From Vibrio sp. 10N.286.49.B1 (GTDB taxonomy: Bacteria > Pseudomonadota > Gammaproteobacteria > Enterobacterales > Vibrionaceae): a stretch of DNA of 14,267 bases. Below the pieces are notes generated by a model that was not told where the DNA came from, ran no database searches, and worked only from the letters and a program-made list of their open reading frames with translations. A program made the position numbers and the translations under genes. Positions 7,227-14,199 of this stretch are shown in pieces; within the stretch, counting starts at the first letter, position 1; each line of letters opens with the position of its first letter. The stretch covers positions 331,183-345,449 of the forward strand of contig NZ_MCUW01000010.1 in the NCBI RefSeq assembly GCF_002873335.1, written 5' to 3'.

Positions 7227-7622
7227 CTAGCCTTCAGAGACAGCGGCGTAAACCACAAACTCAACCAGCATTTCTTCTCGTGCTAGCCCAGCCACAACAA
7301 TGGCGGCTCGGTTCGGGTATGGCGCGGTAAATTGCTCTGCATAGACAGCATTAACCGTTTTTAGGTAGTCGCGGTCAGTAACATAAATAAGTACCTGCAA
7401 AACAGAATCTAAGGATTCGCCTGCGCACTCTAAAGTATGTGCGAGATTGGCAAAGGTTTGGCGAGTTTGTGCTTCGATACCACCTTCGACAACCGCGCCT
7501 GTTGCATCAATTGGGATCTGAGCAGTATAGAGAGTGCCGTTGTTGACTACTGCCCATTCTAGGGGGGCTTTTGAGGCAAAAAGTGCAGTTTTTACAGGCT
7601 GTTTCTTTGTTTGAATGTCCAC
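7227..7622 (-). CDS. RidA-family enamine/imine deaminase (YjgF/YER057c/UK114)
   Basis: This is a 131-residue RidA-family protein. Members hydrolyse reactive enamine/imine intermediates from amino-acid or amine oxidation to ketones plus ammonia, usually as cytosolic trimers. The key substrate-carboxylate-binding Arg105 is present in PNRAAIVVAGL, followed by Glu121 in LVEFVVYA near the C terminus, at the same relative position as in enteric RidA. TAQIPIDATG (33-42) is the usual early strand region. The start is GTG, with AGGA seven bases upstream; no ATG occurs near the N terminus. It is the first gene of the minus-strand cluster and is divergent from a LysR-type gene. An extra pathway-dedicated RidA paralogue in a catabolic operon suggests that a neighbouring step makes an imine from an amine. 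Confidence 0.93.
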   Translation of the reverse strand: MDIQTKKQPVKTALFASKAPLEWAVVNNGTLYTAQIPIDATGAVVEGGIEAQTRQTFANLAHTLECAGESLDSVLQVLIYVTDRDYLKTVNAVYAEQFTAPYPNRAAIVVAGLAREEMLVEFVVYAAVSEG

Positions 7623-7779
7623 GTATAAATCCTACTTTGTAACGGCTATGTTTCAAGATGGTTAAATACTGCCCTTTGATATATGATAAATCTAACGGTA
7701 AATATCGTGCATTTGATAATAAAAACTTATCACCATGCGCTGAGCAAGGTGAATAAAGGGCTGATGAGGAACTGACCCC
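7623..7779. promoter_or_regulatory. Divergent control region between RidA-type operon and LysR gene
   Basis: This 157-bp AT-rich region separates the minus-strand operon from the plus-strand LysR gene and must hold both promoters. LysR regulators typically bind such regions at T-N11-A dyads. Weak candidates are GATA (7685-7688) facing TATC (7703-7706), and TCACC (7730-7734) facing GGTGA (7748-7752). No convincing -35/-10 pair stands out on either strand. Its regulatory role is inferred from the gene layout. Confidence 0.5.
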
Positions 7780-8691
7780 ATGCGTATTAAGCTCCAACAA
7801 TTGAGACATTTTGTGATGGTGGTCGAAGAAGGCGGGTTTAGAGCCGCTTCTCATCGAGCGAATCGTTCGCAAGCTGGGCTGTCGACATCGATAAAAGAAT
7901 TGGAGAAAATTTTAGGGCAGCCTTTGTTTGAATCCGGTAATAAATCGACCCTAACTCCATTCGGTGAAATCTGCTTACCTAAGATACGTAAATTTCTTAA
8001 TGTCTATAGTGCGTTGGACAATGATCTCCGCGCCGCCGCCGCTGGTCAGCAAGGAAGAGTAAGAATTGCCAGCGTCCCTTCGGTGGCTGCTAAATTAATC
8101 CCCAGCGTGCTGGGGGCATTTTGTGAGCAGTATCCTCACGTCGAAGTCAGTTTAATTGATGATAACGCGGCGGGCGTGGAGGCGAGGTTATTATCTGGCG
8201 AAGTCGATCTCGCCCTTGGCAACGCTTCGAATCTGGAGCAAGAGTCGATTGATTTTACGCCTTTGATTTCAGACCAAATAGGGGTCGTCTGTCTAAAAGA
8301 CAATCCTCTCGCCGCTAACCCAGAGGGTATTGAGTGGCAGACATTGCTAGAACAACCTTTCATCCGTAATGGGACGTGTACGTTGTTAGATGCCACGCCG
8401 GCAAGAGCGCTGAGTGAACAAGCGCTGTATTCCGTTGAAAATATCACCTCTTTGTTTTCTGTCTTAGAGTTGGGGATTGGGGTCACAACGTTACCGAAAT
8501 TGGCCTTTCCCACCAACGAAACTCGATTGATCTGGATTCCATTGATTGACCCGCCGCTTAAGCGTCAAATTGGCATTTTTCGTTTGGCTGACCGGACGAT
8601 TTCTCCTCAAGCTCAAGCATTTTATGATTTGTGCGTACAATATCTGAACTACCAACCTGAAGAGGATCACCCTAAGCATGGCAGTGGCTAA
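7780..8691 (+). CDS. LysR-type transcriptional regulator, likely regulator of the divergent operon
   Basis: This 303-residue regulator has the standard LysR layout. A winged helix-turn-helix occupies about residues 5-65 (LRHFVMVVEEGGFRAASHRANRSQ onward, with LGQPLFE in the wing), followed by a linker helix. A periplasmic-binding-protein-like effector domain spans about 90-295 (RVRIASVPSVAAKLIPSVL, then LLSGEVDLALGN). The recognition helix has RSQAGLSTSIKELE rather than the common TQPAVSxQI. AGGA lies nine bases before the ATG. Divergence from the RidA-type gene makes it the probable controller of the amine-type operon, with an operon substrate or intermediate as effector. The target is inferred. 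Confidence 0.95.
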   Translation: MRIKLQQLRHFVMVVEEGGFRAASHRANRSQAGLSTSIKELEKILGQPLFESGNKSTLTPFGEICLPKIRKFLNVYSALDNDLRAAAAGQQGRVRIASVPSVAAKLIPSVLGAFCEQYPHVEVSLIDDNAAGVEARLLSGEVDLALGNASNLEQESIDFTPLISDQIGVVCLKDNPLAANPEGIEWQTLLEQPFIRNGTCTLLDATPARALSEQALYSVENITSLFSVLELGIGVTTLPKLAFPTNETRLIWIPLIDPPLKRQIGIFRLADRTISPQAQAFYDLCVQYLNYQPEEDHPKHGSG

Positions 8692-8714
8692 ACATGACAA
8701 TATCTAAACTACAA

Positions 8715-8759
8715 TGATTAAAAATCATGCAAGCTATCACTTAACGTGATTTTTAATCA
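8715..8759. terminator. 13-bp inverted repeat after the LysR gene, possible terminator
   Basis: TGATTAAAAATCA (8715-8727) and TGATTTTTAATCA (8747-8759) are perfectly complementary across a 19-nt loop. An alternative inner hairpin, ATCAC (8736-8740) with GTGAT (8746-8750), is followed at once by a T run and would look more like an intrinsic terminator for the plus-strand LysR gene 24 bp upstream. The two folds exclude each other. The long stem is AT-rich and could instead be a protein-binding dyad. The rest of 8692-8932 holds no gene I can support. Confidence 0.45.
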
Positions 8760-8932
8760 ACGCTTGAGGGCGTTATAGTGTCTCCAACGCAATGAAGCAT
8801 ACGCAAATAAACACGATGAAGAACCAAGAGCCATCGATGTCGTTGACCGTTCGCGCTTGTGGTTAAGGCAGGCCTTTATCGCTAGGTTATTTTTCATAAG
8901 TAAGACAGGTGAGCACTTAAAGGAGACACAAG

Positions 8933-9415
8933 ATGAAGATGAGCATTGTGAAAGTAGAAGCGCAATATGATGCGAAGTTATGTGATGTGATTAAATCGGT
9001 TGGATTGGAATATGGCGCGGTAGGGGAAGGGTTTGGTCCCTCTGACCCCGAGGTTGAATGTATGAGTCAACATTACACTCAGCACAATCGCAGCCTGTAT
9101 TTGGTCGCATTGTTGGACGGAAAAGTGGTGGGGGGATGCGGCCTTGCTCCATTTGGCGTTGATGATAATACATGTGAGTTAAAGAAGTTGTTCTTGTTAA
9201 AAGAAACCCGCGGTTTAGGATTAGGAAAACGTTTAGCTAATGCGTGTTTAGAGTATGCACAACAGGCGGGCTTTAAGCGCTGCTATTTAGATACCTTATC
9301 AAACATGACGTCTGCCGTTCGACTGTATGAGAATTTGGGTTTTGAACATTTACCCCAACCGTTAGAAGGCACGCTCCACAATGGCTGTGATGTATGGATG
9401 TTAAAGTCATTGTAA
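8933..9415 (+). CDS. GNAT-family N-acetyltransferase
   Basis: This 160-residue protein has a single GNAT fold, transferring an acetyl group from acetyl-CoA to an amine or peptide N terminus. The acetyl-CoA pyrophosphate loop is clear in motif A: ELKKLFLLKETRGLGLGKRL, with R93-G-L-G-L-G98. It is followed by YLDTLSNMTSAVRLYENLGF (118-137), the usual motif B region with the Tyr that often acts as general acid. No signal or membrane segment is present. The start has AAAGGAG at good spacing. It precedes a LysR gene by 28 bp on the same strand and probably shares its transcript. The substrate cannot be predicted. Confidence 0.93.
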   Translation: MKMSIVKVEAQYDAKLCDVIKSVGLEYGAVGEGFGPSDPEVECMSQHYTQHNRSLYLVALLDGKVVGGCGLAPFGVDDNTCELKKLFLLKETRGLGLGKRLANACLEYAQQAGFKRCYLDTLSNMTSAVRLYENLGFEHLPQPLEGTLHNGCDVWMLKSL

Positions 9416-9443
9416 GGCGCGAGTCTGCCACGCGGGAGAGATA

Positions 9444-10376
9444 ATGAATAACTATAAGTTGTTGCGGCCTTTATTGGTCTTACTGGAAACGCGAAGCCTC
9501 ACGTTGGCGGCAAGCCGATTAAACGTGACACAATCGGCAATGAGTCGAACGTTATCTCAGATTCGTACGGCTTTTAACGACCCGATATTGATTCGTGAAG
9601 GTAAGCAGTTTGTTATTAGTGCCAAAGGTGAGCGATTACTCGAGCAGCTACCAATGCTGCTTAAAAGTATTGATGATCTTTATCATCCTTCTGAGTTTGT
9701 CCCAAGTGATTGCTCACGAAGGTTTTCGCTGGCTTACACGGGGTTTTTCTCTGAATCGATTGTCCCCCTTATCTGTAGTACGATCATGGATAGTGCCCCT
9801 GAAGCGAGTTTTCATAGTGAGTTATGGCAAACTCAAAATCTGACCATGTTGCATGAAGGTGACGTTGATATATTGGCGACCACGCTCGATCAATTTCCTG
9901 AAAACGTGCATGGCAAGAAATTGATTGAGGATGATTATGTGGTCATCATGTCGAAGGACCATCCGTTGGCTCATGCTGATCTCACACAAGACATCTACTT
10001 TTTGGCAAAGCATGTATTGGTTCATGGGATGAAAGAAATGAGGCAATACGTGAGTGAGCAGTTTGACCTGCATGAGCAAGAACGACGCGTACTCGCCAAA
10101 ACACCATCGTTCTTATCGGCGTGTGAATTGGTGGTGCAATCACAAGCCTTTGCTACTGCGCCACTTCATATTGCAGGCTCGCTTGCTCAATCACATTCCA
10201 TTGTTGTTAAGACGTTGCCACTACCGCAACCAAAACATCACTACTATTTACTCTGGCACAGCAAATATCAAAGCGACCCTGCGCATCGATGGTTCAGAGA
10301 CCAATGTTTTATGTTATTGCAGCAGCACTTAAAGCAAACACAACAACTCGGGAAAGAGTTAATCAAGCTCGATTAA
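9444..10376 (+). CDS. LysR-type transcriptional regulator
   Basis: This 310-residue LysR regulator has its helix-turn-helix at about residues 5-62. The recognition region LAASRLNVTQSAMSRTLSQI is close to the family norm, with DPILIREG in the wing. An effector-binding domain follows, with GDVDILATTL (about 138-147) and the C-terminal HHYYLLWHSKYQSDPAHRWFRDQ pattern seen in the NodD/LeuO-like branch. GGGAGAG precedes the ATG. Nothing divergent lies next to it. Its closest partner is the upstream acetyltransferase, and its targets may be elsewhere. It differs clearly from the LysR protein at 7780-8691 and is not a recent duplicate. Confidence 0.95.
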   Translation: MNNYKLLRPLLVLLETRSLTLAASRLNVTQSAMSRTLSQIRTAFNDPILIREGKQFVISAKGERLLEQLPMLLKSIDDLYHPSEFVPSDCSRRFSLAYTGFFSESIVPLICSTIMDSAPEASFHSELWQTQNLTMLHEGDVDILATTLDQFPENVHGKKLIEDDYVVIMSKDHPLAHADLTQDIYFLAKHVLVHGMKEMRQYVSEQFDLHEQERRVLAKTPSFLSACELVVQSQAFATAPLHIAGSLAQSHSIVVKTLPLPQPKHHYYLLWHSKYQSDPAHRWFRDQCFMLLQQHLKQTQQLGKELIKLD

Positions 10377-10603
10377 GAATGATGACTGAATAGATTGAGC
10401 ATGGCTTAGATTCCTTTGGGTTGGACGGATGAAATCTAGGTTGCTTGATTTGGATGAGAGCCACCTCACAGTTGGTGGCCGAAAGAAATGCCACGTAATG
10501 ATAGCTGCTTTCCAAAAATAAACATCAACAGCAACCATCAACCACATTGTCATATACCGCTGGTATTATTTGGTCACGATGAGTTTCAAATGAAGTGACT
10601 AAC

Positions 10604-10750
10604 ATGACGTGGTTGACATATCGAGCCCTTAATAGCGTTCCAAATGATAAGGTTCTTTACACTTTAGTATCGGTACTGGCGATCCTTTTTGTCATCGTGG
10701 TTGGTTTCTTTGGGATTGAAGAGAGACTGTGTGAGTACTTCCTACTTTAA
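10604..10750 (+). CDS. Possible small single-pass membrane protein (48 aa), or start of a stop-interrupted gene
   Basis: An ATG at 10604 opens 48 codons. MTWLTYRALNSVPNDK leads into a convincing hydrophobic helix (about residues 17-37, VLYTLVSVLAILFVIVVGFF) and a charged tail ending at TAA. No strong ribosome binding site is visible (only a weak AAGTGA). The frame remains open past the stop to 10838-10840, adding 29 codons that include MAKQWYAADEMT, which read like real protein. It may therefore be a small membrane protein, or a remnant of a 78-residue one broken by a stop. I recognise no family. Confidence 0.33.
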   Translation: MTWLTYRALNSVPNDKVLYTLVSVLAILFVIVVGFFGIEERLCEYFLL

Positions 10751-10923
10751 GTCGATACAAAGGCTTGTGATGCGATGGCGAAACAATGGTACGCGGCAGA
10801 TGAAATGACCTTGATAGGGCTTGGCGTGATGCTAAATTAGCATTTGATTACAAGCGTATCTGACACAGCGGTAGTCGTCCAAAGTCCTCGCTAATCTTCC
10901 CCAAAAGGCAGCATCTACTTGCT

Positions 10924-11002
10924 AGCTAACGCCCAGCACTTTTAACTTTTTCTTATCGCGTTCTAATTTGCGTCTTCGCGGTTCAATCACTCCTTGTTAG
11001 CT
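10924..11002 (-). repeat. attC-like inverted repeat (integron cassette site candidate)
   Basis: On the minus strand the segment begins AGCTAACAA and ends GGGCGTTAGCT. These perfect 7-bp inverted arms lie about 79 bp apart end to end. CTAACAA at one end and GGCGTTAG at the other match the outer R-box patterns of integron attC sites, and the length fits. Against it, the consensus RYYYAAC is broken at one base (G in the second position), the inner L-box complementarity is weak, and no integrase or cassette array is in view. A third GTTAGC occurs at 11093-11098. Confidence 0.28.
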
Positions 11003-11126
11003 CCTGCAGTGTACCAGCTTGAGACCGCACCAAAGGGATGCTTGTTTTCCAACATGGTGCCTCTTATCGATCATTATGGTGCAGTGTCTCTTGTTAGCAC
11101 CGTTATTATTCTATCCGTATCGAGAT

Positions 11127-11153
11127 TCAGCCCTTTACACGCAAGGCCGTTAT
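11127..11153 (+). promoter_or_regulatory. Possible flagellar sigma-28 (FliA)-type promoter for the chemoreceptor
   Basis: GCCGTTAT (11146-11153) resembles the -10 consensus GCCGATAA of flagellar sigma-28, which often drives chemoreceptor genes. The expected -35 (TAAA) about 15 bp upstream is poor: TCAG. Transcription from it would begin near 11160, before the favoured ATG at 11218. This is a candidate only. Confidence 0.3.
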
Positions 11154-11217
11154 TTTATTTATGAACAGGTATAAAAATTGCTATGTAATCAATAAAATAG
11201 AATCAAAAGGATTTGAG

Positions 11218-13332
11218 ATGGATCTGACTCATTCAGAAAAGCATTGGTTACCGTGGTTTGGACAAGCCGGAAAAATAGCAATGAAGGCATCGTGTTTTGC
11301 GAACCGGAATCGAATTGGTGAATTAGAAAAGACGTTTGAAAGTATTGCCGAGACACGGGTAAAGCTTCTTACTACGTGGGCGAAGAATCAATGGCGTTTT
11401 CTCGAGGATGCGGCTTTTTATCTGTCTTCCAAACCAGACAATGAATATTCAGAAGCGTTGGGGTTATTGCTGGAACGTGGTCGAGACTTTTCCGAGCTTT
11501 TTATTGTTGATGCGGCAGATAGTGTTAGTCACTCAACGTATCGAGCACATATAAATACCCGCGTTACCGAAAGAAAAGCGCTGGAATTAGGTCGACAAAA
11601 AAACTTTTTACATGGTCCATATGTGGACGCCTTAACACTGAAGATAGGTCCCTCATCGTCTAAGTTTCATGACGCGGTTACGCTCATGTTCTACCAGCCT
11701 TTACGGACCAATGATGGTGAACAGCGTATATTATGTGGCCGAGTACCGAACGATGTGCTTGGTGACATAATCCAACGTGAAGCCGGGCATATTTACAGTG
11801 AATCGGGTGATAATTATCTTTTTATGGTTGATGCCAAATTCGATGCCTCTATTCCTCAGGGCACGGCACTTTCTCGTTCACGATTTGAAGATAATACCTT
11901 TTCCCACGGAGAGAACCTGAAACAAGGCATTTCGACGGACTGGGGGACAGTGAAAATCAAGCACCATACTGAATTCGAAGTCATGTTTAATGACCCCGCA
12001 ACCAACCAGCTTCATCCTGGGGTGAGAGAAACGATTCGGCATGGTAGTAATGTGTATGTGGCGTATCCGGGGTATTCCGATTACCGACACATCCCGGTGA
12101 TAGGAAAAGGCGTGACGTTTACGCTACCGGGCTCTCCCGATAGGTGGGGAATGATGTGTGAGTCTGATTTGGAAGAAGTGCATCGACACCGTTCTCTTTC
12201 CAGACGACTAACGTCTCGGTTCTTTATGTCGGCATTTCTTGTCACTTCGCTGCCTTTAATACTTCAACACTTCTTGTCTTGGTCTGCAGCACTGAGTGCC
12301 GGTGTTTCTTTGGTGTTTGCAATGTTGATGACAGTATTGTTTCAACAGTTGACAGCCAAACCATTGGCAAGAAGCTTAGAGCAGATGACCGGTGTGATGA
12401 AGGTATTGGCGGAAGGAGATGGTAACTTAACGCAACGGCTTGATGCGACAAAATTTAAATCGGATGAGACCGGAGATCTAGGGCGTTGGACCAACAGTTT
12501 CATTGATAATCTTGAGACCGTGGTATCGGAGCTCGTTTATGCCAGTCGCGAGGTGAATAAGGTCTCCGAGTCGATGTTTCGTTGCAGTCAGCGATTGTCT
12601 AATTCAAGTGATGAAACGGCACATTCTATTGCTCAACTACTCGATTTATCGGGTAAACAAGGGCATGAAATACAATCTGCTAATGATAATGCGCACGAAA
12701 TGCACGGTCTGATGCAAGACTCGGTTGAACATGCGCAAAATGAATATGAGAAAGCCAGAGACAACGCCGAGTCCATTAAATCGATAGTCCAATCGTCGGC
12801 GATTAGTGTGAACGATGTGAATACTGAAATGGAAAAGATTGGCGATATCGTCACCCTTATTACGGATATTACGGCACAAACCAATTTACTGGCGTTAAAT
12901 GCGGCGATTGAGGCAGCGCGAGCGGGAGAGCATGGTCGAGGGTTTTCTGTTGTGGCGGATGAGGTTCGAGTGTTAGCGAACAGAACCGCCCATGCGGCGC
13001 AAGATATTGGGCAGTTGATGGATAAGTTACGTCAGCAGTCAGAAAAAGCCGTAGGAACGATGCGACAAGGCATATCGAATGTAGAGAGTCGCTCCCAAAT
13101 TGTTGACGCTTCCCAAAAAAATGATCACCTTCAGAGCTCTGTGAACTCACTCTTTGAAGTGATTACGGATCTGGCCAGCATGAGTGCGAGTAATGCGACA
13201 ACCGCTGAAAAAGCCGCTCACTCGACAGACTCACTTCAGGGGCAATCACAACAATTGGCACGCCGTACCGCATTAATGCAAAATGCGATCTCAAGGCTCG
13301 ACCAGCTTGTAGGGCGCTTCGAAGTGTCATAA
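11218..13332 (+). CDS. Methyl-accepting chemotaxis protein with apparent cytoplasmic Cache-like sensor
   Basis: This 704-residue chemoreceptor would signal to the CheA/CheW array. The start at 11218 has AAAGGA at ideal spacing; an in-frame ATG 57 bp upstream lacks a site and abuts the candidate promoter. Residues 1-330 carry no N-terminal signal or membrane helix. They begin with a long helix (about 20-70) and a Cache/PDC-like mixed domain (about 90-320, with [26 protein letters not shown] and [10 protein letters not shown]). Two adjacent hydrophobic helices (about 335-353 and 356-376) form a membrane hairpin. A HAMP domain (about 378-432, [22 protein letters not shown]) follows. The signalling tip [20 protein letters not shown] (554-573) and [18 protein letters not shown] are canonical. 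An even number of membrane helices puts the sensor in the cytoplasm, as in Aer. The ligand is unknown. Confidence 0.95.
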   Translation: MDLTHSEKHWLPWFGQAGKIAMKASCFANRNRIGELEKTFESIAETRVKLLTTWAKNQWRFLEDAAFYLSSKPDNEYSEALGLLLERGRDFSELFIVDAADSVSHSTYRAHINTRVTERKALELGRQKNFLHGPYVDALTLKIGPSSSKFHDAVTLMFYQPLRTNDGEQRILCGRVPNDVLGDIIQREAGHIYSESGDNYLFMVDAKFDASIPQGTALSRSRFEDNTFSHGENLKQGISTDWGTVKIKHHTEFEVMFNDPATNQLHPGVRETIRHGSNVYVAYPGYSDYRHIPVIGKGVTFTLPGSPDRWGMMCESDLEEVHRHRSLSRRLTSRFFMSAFLVTSLPLILQHFLSWSAALSAGVSLVFAMLMTVLFQQLTAKPLARSLEQMTGVMKVLAEGDGNLTQRLDATKFKSDETGDLGRWTNSFIDNLETVVSELVYASREVNKVSESMFRCSQRLSNSSDETAHSIAQLLDLSGKQGHEIQSANDNAHEMHGLMQDSVEHAQNEYEKARDNAESIKSIVQSSAISVNDVNTEMEKIGDIVTLITDITAQTNLLALNAAIEAARAGEHGRGFSVVADEVRVLANRTAHAAQDIGQLMDKLRQQSEKAVGTMRQGISNVESRSQIVDASQKNDHLQSSVNSLFEVITDLASMSASNATTAEKAAHSTDSLQGQSQQLARRTALMQNAISRLDQLVGRFEVS

Positions 13333-13400
13333 TTGCTTACAGAAGTTCATGTTTCTGTCATATTTAACGATTATTTTAAGTGGCGTAGTGAAGGAGTACT

Positions 13401-14111
13401 ATGTCATTTAAAATTAGAAAACAATTTGCCTTACTCTCAGTGTTTGTGGCGTTAATGGCGATCTATGTTTATATAGCAGTGCCAAAAATCAGTGTTTCAG
13501 ATGCCCCTATTTTTTCACAAGCTCGGTGTTCGGTTGATGAAGCGCAAGGGAGTGCGTCATTTAGAATCTATATTCCTACCGATTGGAACGCCCAGCAACT
13601 GGCGGATGATTTCTGTAATAGGCTATTAAAAAATAGCCAATATAGTCATGTTGTTGTGTCTTGGAAACCACGTCAACAATTGTCTGCTGATGAGATGTTG
13701 GGTCAGCAATATGAGCTTATCATGACGCGGCATCGGGAATTCAATGGGCTCGTCCCCGATTATATTACCCTGTATCGAGAAATCGTCTCGTACCCCAAAT
13801 ATTCAGTGTACTTTTATGGACAAATGACCATAGCGGCTTTGTCCAGCAGCGTTTTTTACAAGCGCACAATAGGATTATTACGTGATAACAAAAGTCAGTC
13901 TGGACACCTTATTCCCCTTATCACGTTAAAGCAGCTCGGTGTCACTTTTGACCAAGAGCACATACGTTGGTTTAGCAACAGAGAGCAAATGCTTCGTGCT
14001 TTTGAGCAGCAAGAGGTCGACTTTATTCCTGGTTTGGGGATAGAGCCACAACTTTCAAAGTGGCCAGAGAACAAGCGAGTACTATTAAAAACGATGCCCT
14101 CGTTGGGCTAA
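13401..14111 (+). CDS. Membrane-anchored periplasmic substrate-binding-fold protein (PhnD-like), possibly C-terminally short
   Basis: This is a 236-residue protein with one N-terminal hydrophobic helix (about 8-27), positive charge before it (KIRK), and no lipobox or clear signal-peptidase site. It is probably anchored with its body in the periplasm. Residues 50-232 look like a type-2 periplasmic binding protein of the PhnD/phosphonate kind. Lobe 1 has FRIYIPTDWNAQQLADDFCN, and a second-lobe pattern RTIGLLRDNKSQSGHLIPL (155-173) leads to LRAFEQQEVDFIPGL. The family normally returns to lobe 1 for about 30-50 more residues, and these are missing, so it may be truncated or a divergent short form. 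Cys43 and Cys72 could form a disulfide. AAGGAG lies just before the ATG, 68 bp after the chemoreceptor stop, so the two genes probably form one unit ending at the terminator downstream. A sensing or ligand-presenting role is inferred. Confidence 0.82.
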   Translation: MSFKIRKQFALLSVFVALMAIYVYIAVPKISVSDAPIFSQARCSVDEAQGSASFRIYIPTDWNAQQLADDFCNRLLKNSQYSHVVVSWKPRQQLSADEMLGQQYELIMTRHREFNGLVPDYITLYREIVSYPKYSVYFYGQMTIAALSSSVFYKRTIGLLRDNKSQSGHLIPLITLKQLGVTFDQEHIRWFSNREQMLRAFEQQEVDFIPGLGIEPQLSKWPENKRVLLKTMPSLG

Positions 14112-14113
14112 TG

Positions 14114-14155
14114 CCGATCAGTTAAAGCCAAAGTGATCGGTTGAAGGATCCTTCA
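14114..14155. other. Two consecutive inverted repeats before the terminator
   Basis: CCGATCA (14114-14120) pairs with TGATCGG (14134-14140) across 13 nt. One base later comes the perfect 14-bp palindrome TGAAGGATCCTTCA (14142-14155). Both lie directly after the stop of the anchored binding protein and before the intrinsic terminator. They may stabilise the 3' end of the mRNA or act as protein-binding dyads. Confidence 0.5.
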
Positions 14156-14163
14156 GAGCTGTC

Positions 14164-14199
14164 AAAATCCAAGTGTATTTAATGCACTTGGATTTTTTT
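14164..14199 (+). terminator. Rho-independent terminator of the chemoreceptor unit
   Basis: AAAATCCAAGTG (14164-14175) and CACTTGGATTTT (14185-14196) form a 12-bp perfect stem around a 9-nt loop. A run of seven T (14193-14199) overlaps the end of the stem. It is a textbook intrinsic terminator about 50 bp after the last plus-strand gene. The A-run on the left gives a weaker terminator in the other direction too. Confidence 0.9.

Larger units (their letters stand above)
10377..11217. other. Long intergenic region with decayed or small elements
   Basis: About 840 bp lie between the second LysR gene and the chemoreceptor start without a normal-sized gene. It contains a small stem (GCCACC 10460-10465 with GGTGGC 10474-10479), a possible small membrane ORF (10604-10750), a 15-bp odd palindrome centred on 10836 (ATGCTAA-A-TTAGCAT), an attC-like inverted repeat (10924-11002), an imperfect stem-loop (11021-11090) and a promoter-like site before 11160. 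Frames are mostly closed, and the mix suggests inserted and decayed DNA. Confidence 0.6.

Noticed and set aside
7200..7231. GAATTC, CTCGAG and GCTAGC sites within 32 bp, resembling a cloning polylinker.
   Set aside because: The last site is part of the natural RidA-gene stop region and the surrounding sequence is ordinary. This is a chance cluster of six-base palindromes.
8637..8714. Near repeat ACAATATCTGAACTACCAA / ACAATATCTAAACTACAA, 60 bp apart across the end of the LysR gene.
   Set aside because: Similarity ends after about 18 bp and does not extend through the 60-bp period, so it is not a convincing duplication.
8792..8866. A 24-codon frame (MKHTQINTMKNQ...) upstream of the acetyltransferase gene.
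   Set aside because: No ribosome binding site, no hydrophobic or conserved pattern, and a length easily reached by chance.
10460..10479. GCCACC/GGTGGC stem as a terminator for the second LysR gene.
   Set aside because: The stem is only 6 bp with an 8-nt loop and no T-tract follows on either strand.
10924..11093. Short minus-strand frames such as MLENKHPFGAVSSWYTAGANKE and RRRKLERDKKKLKVLGVS that look peptide-like.
   Set aside because: Each is under 30 codons and runs into the attC-like repeat. No transposase or cassette protein can be recognised, so they are not called as genes.
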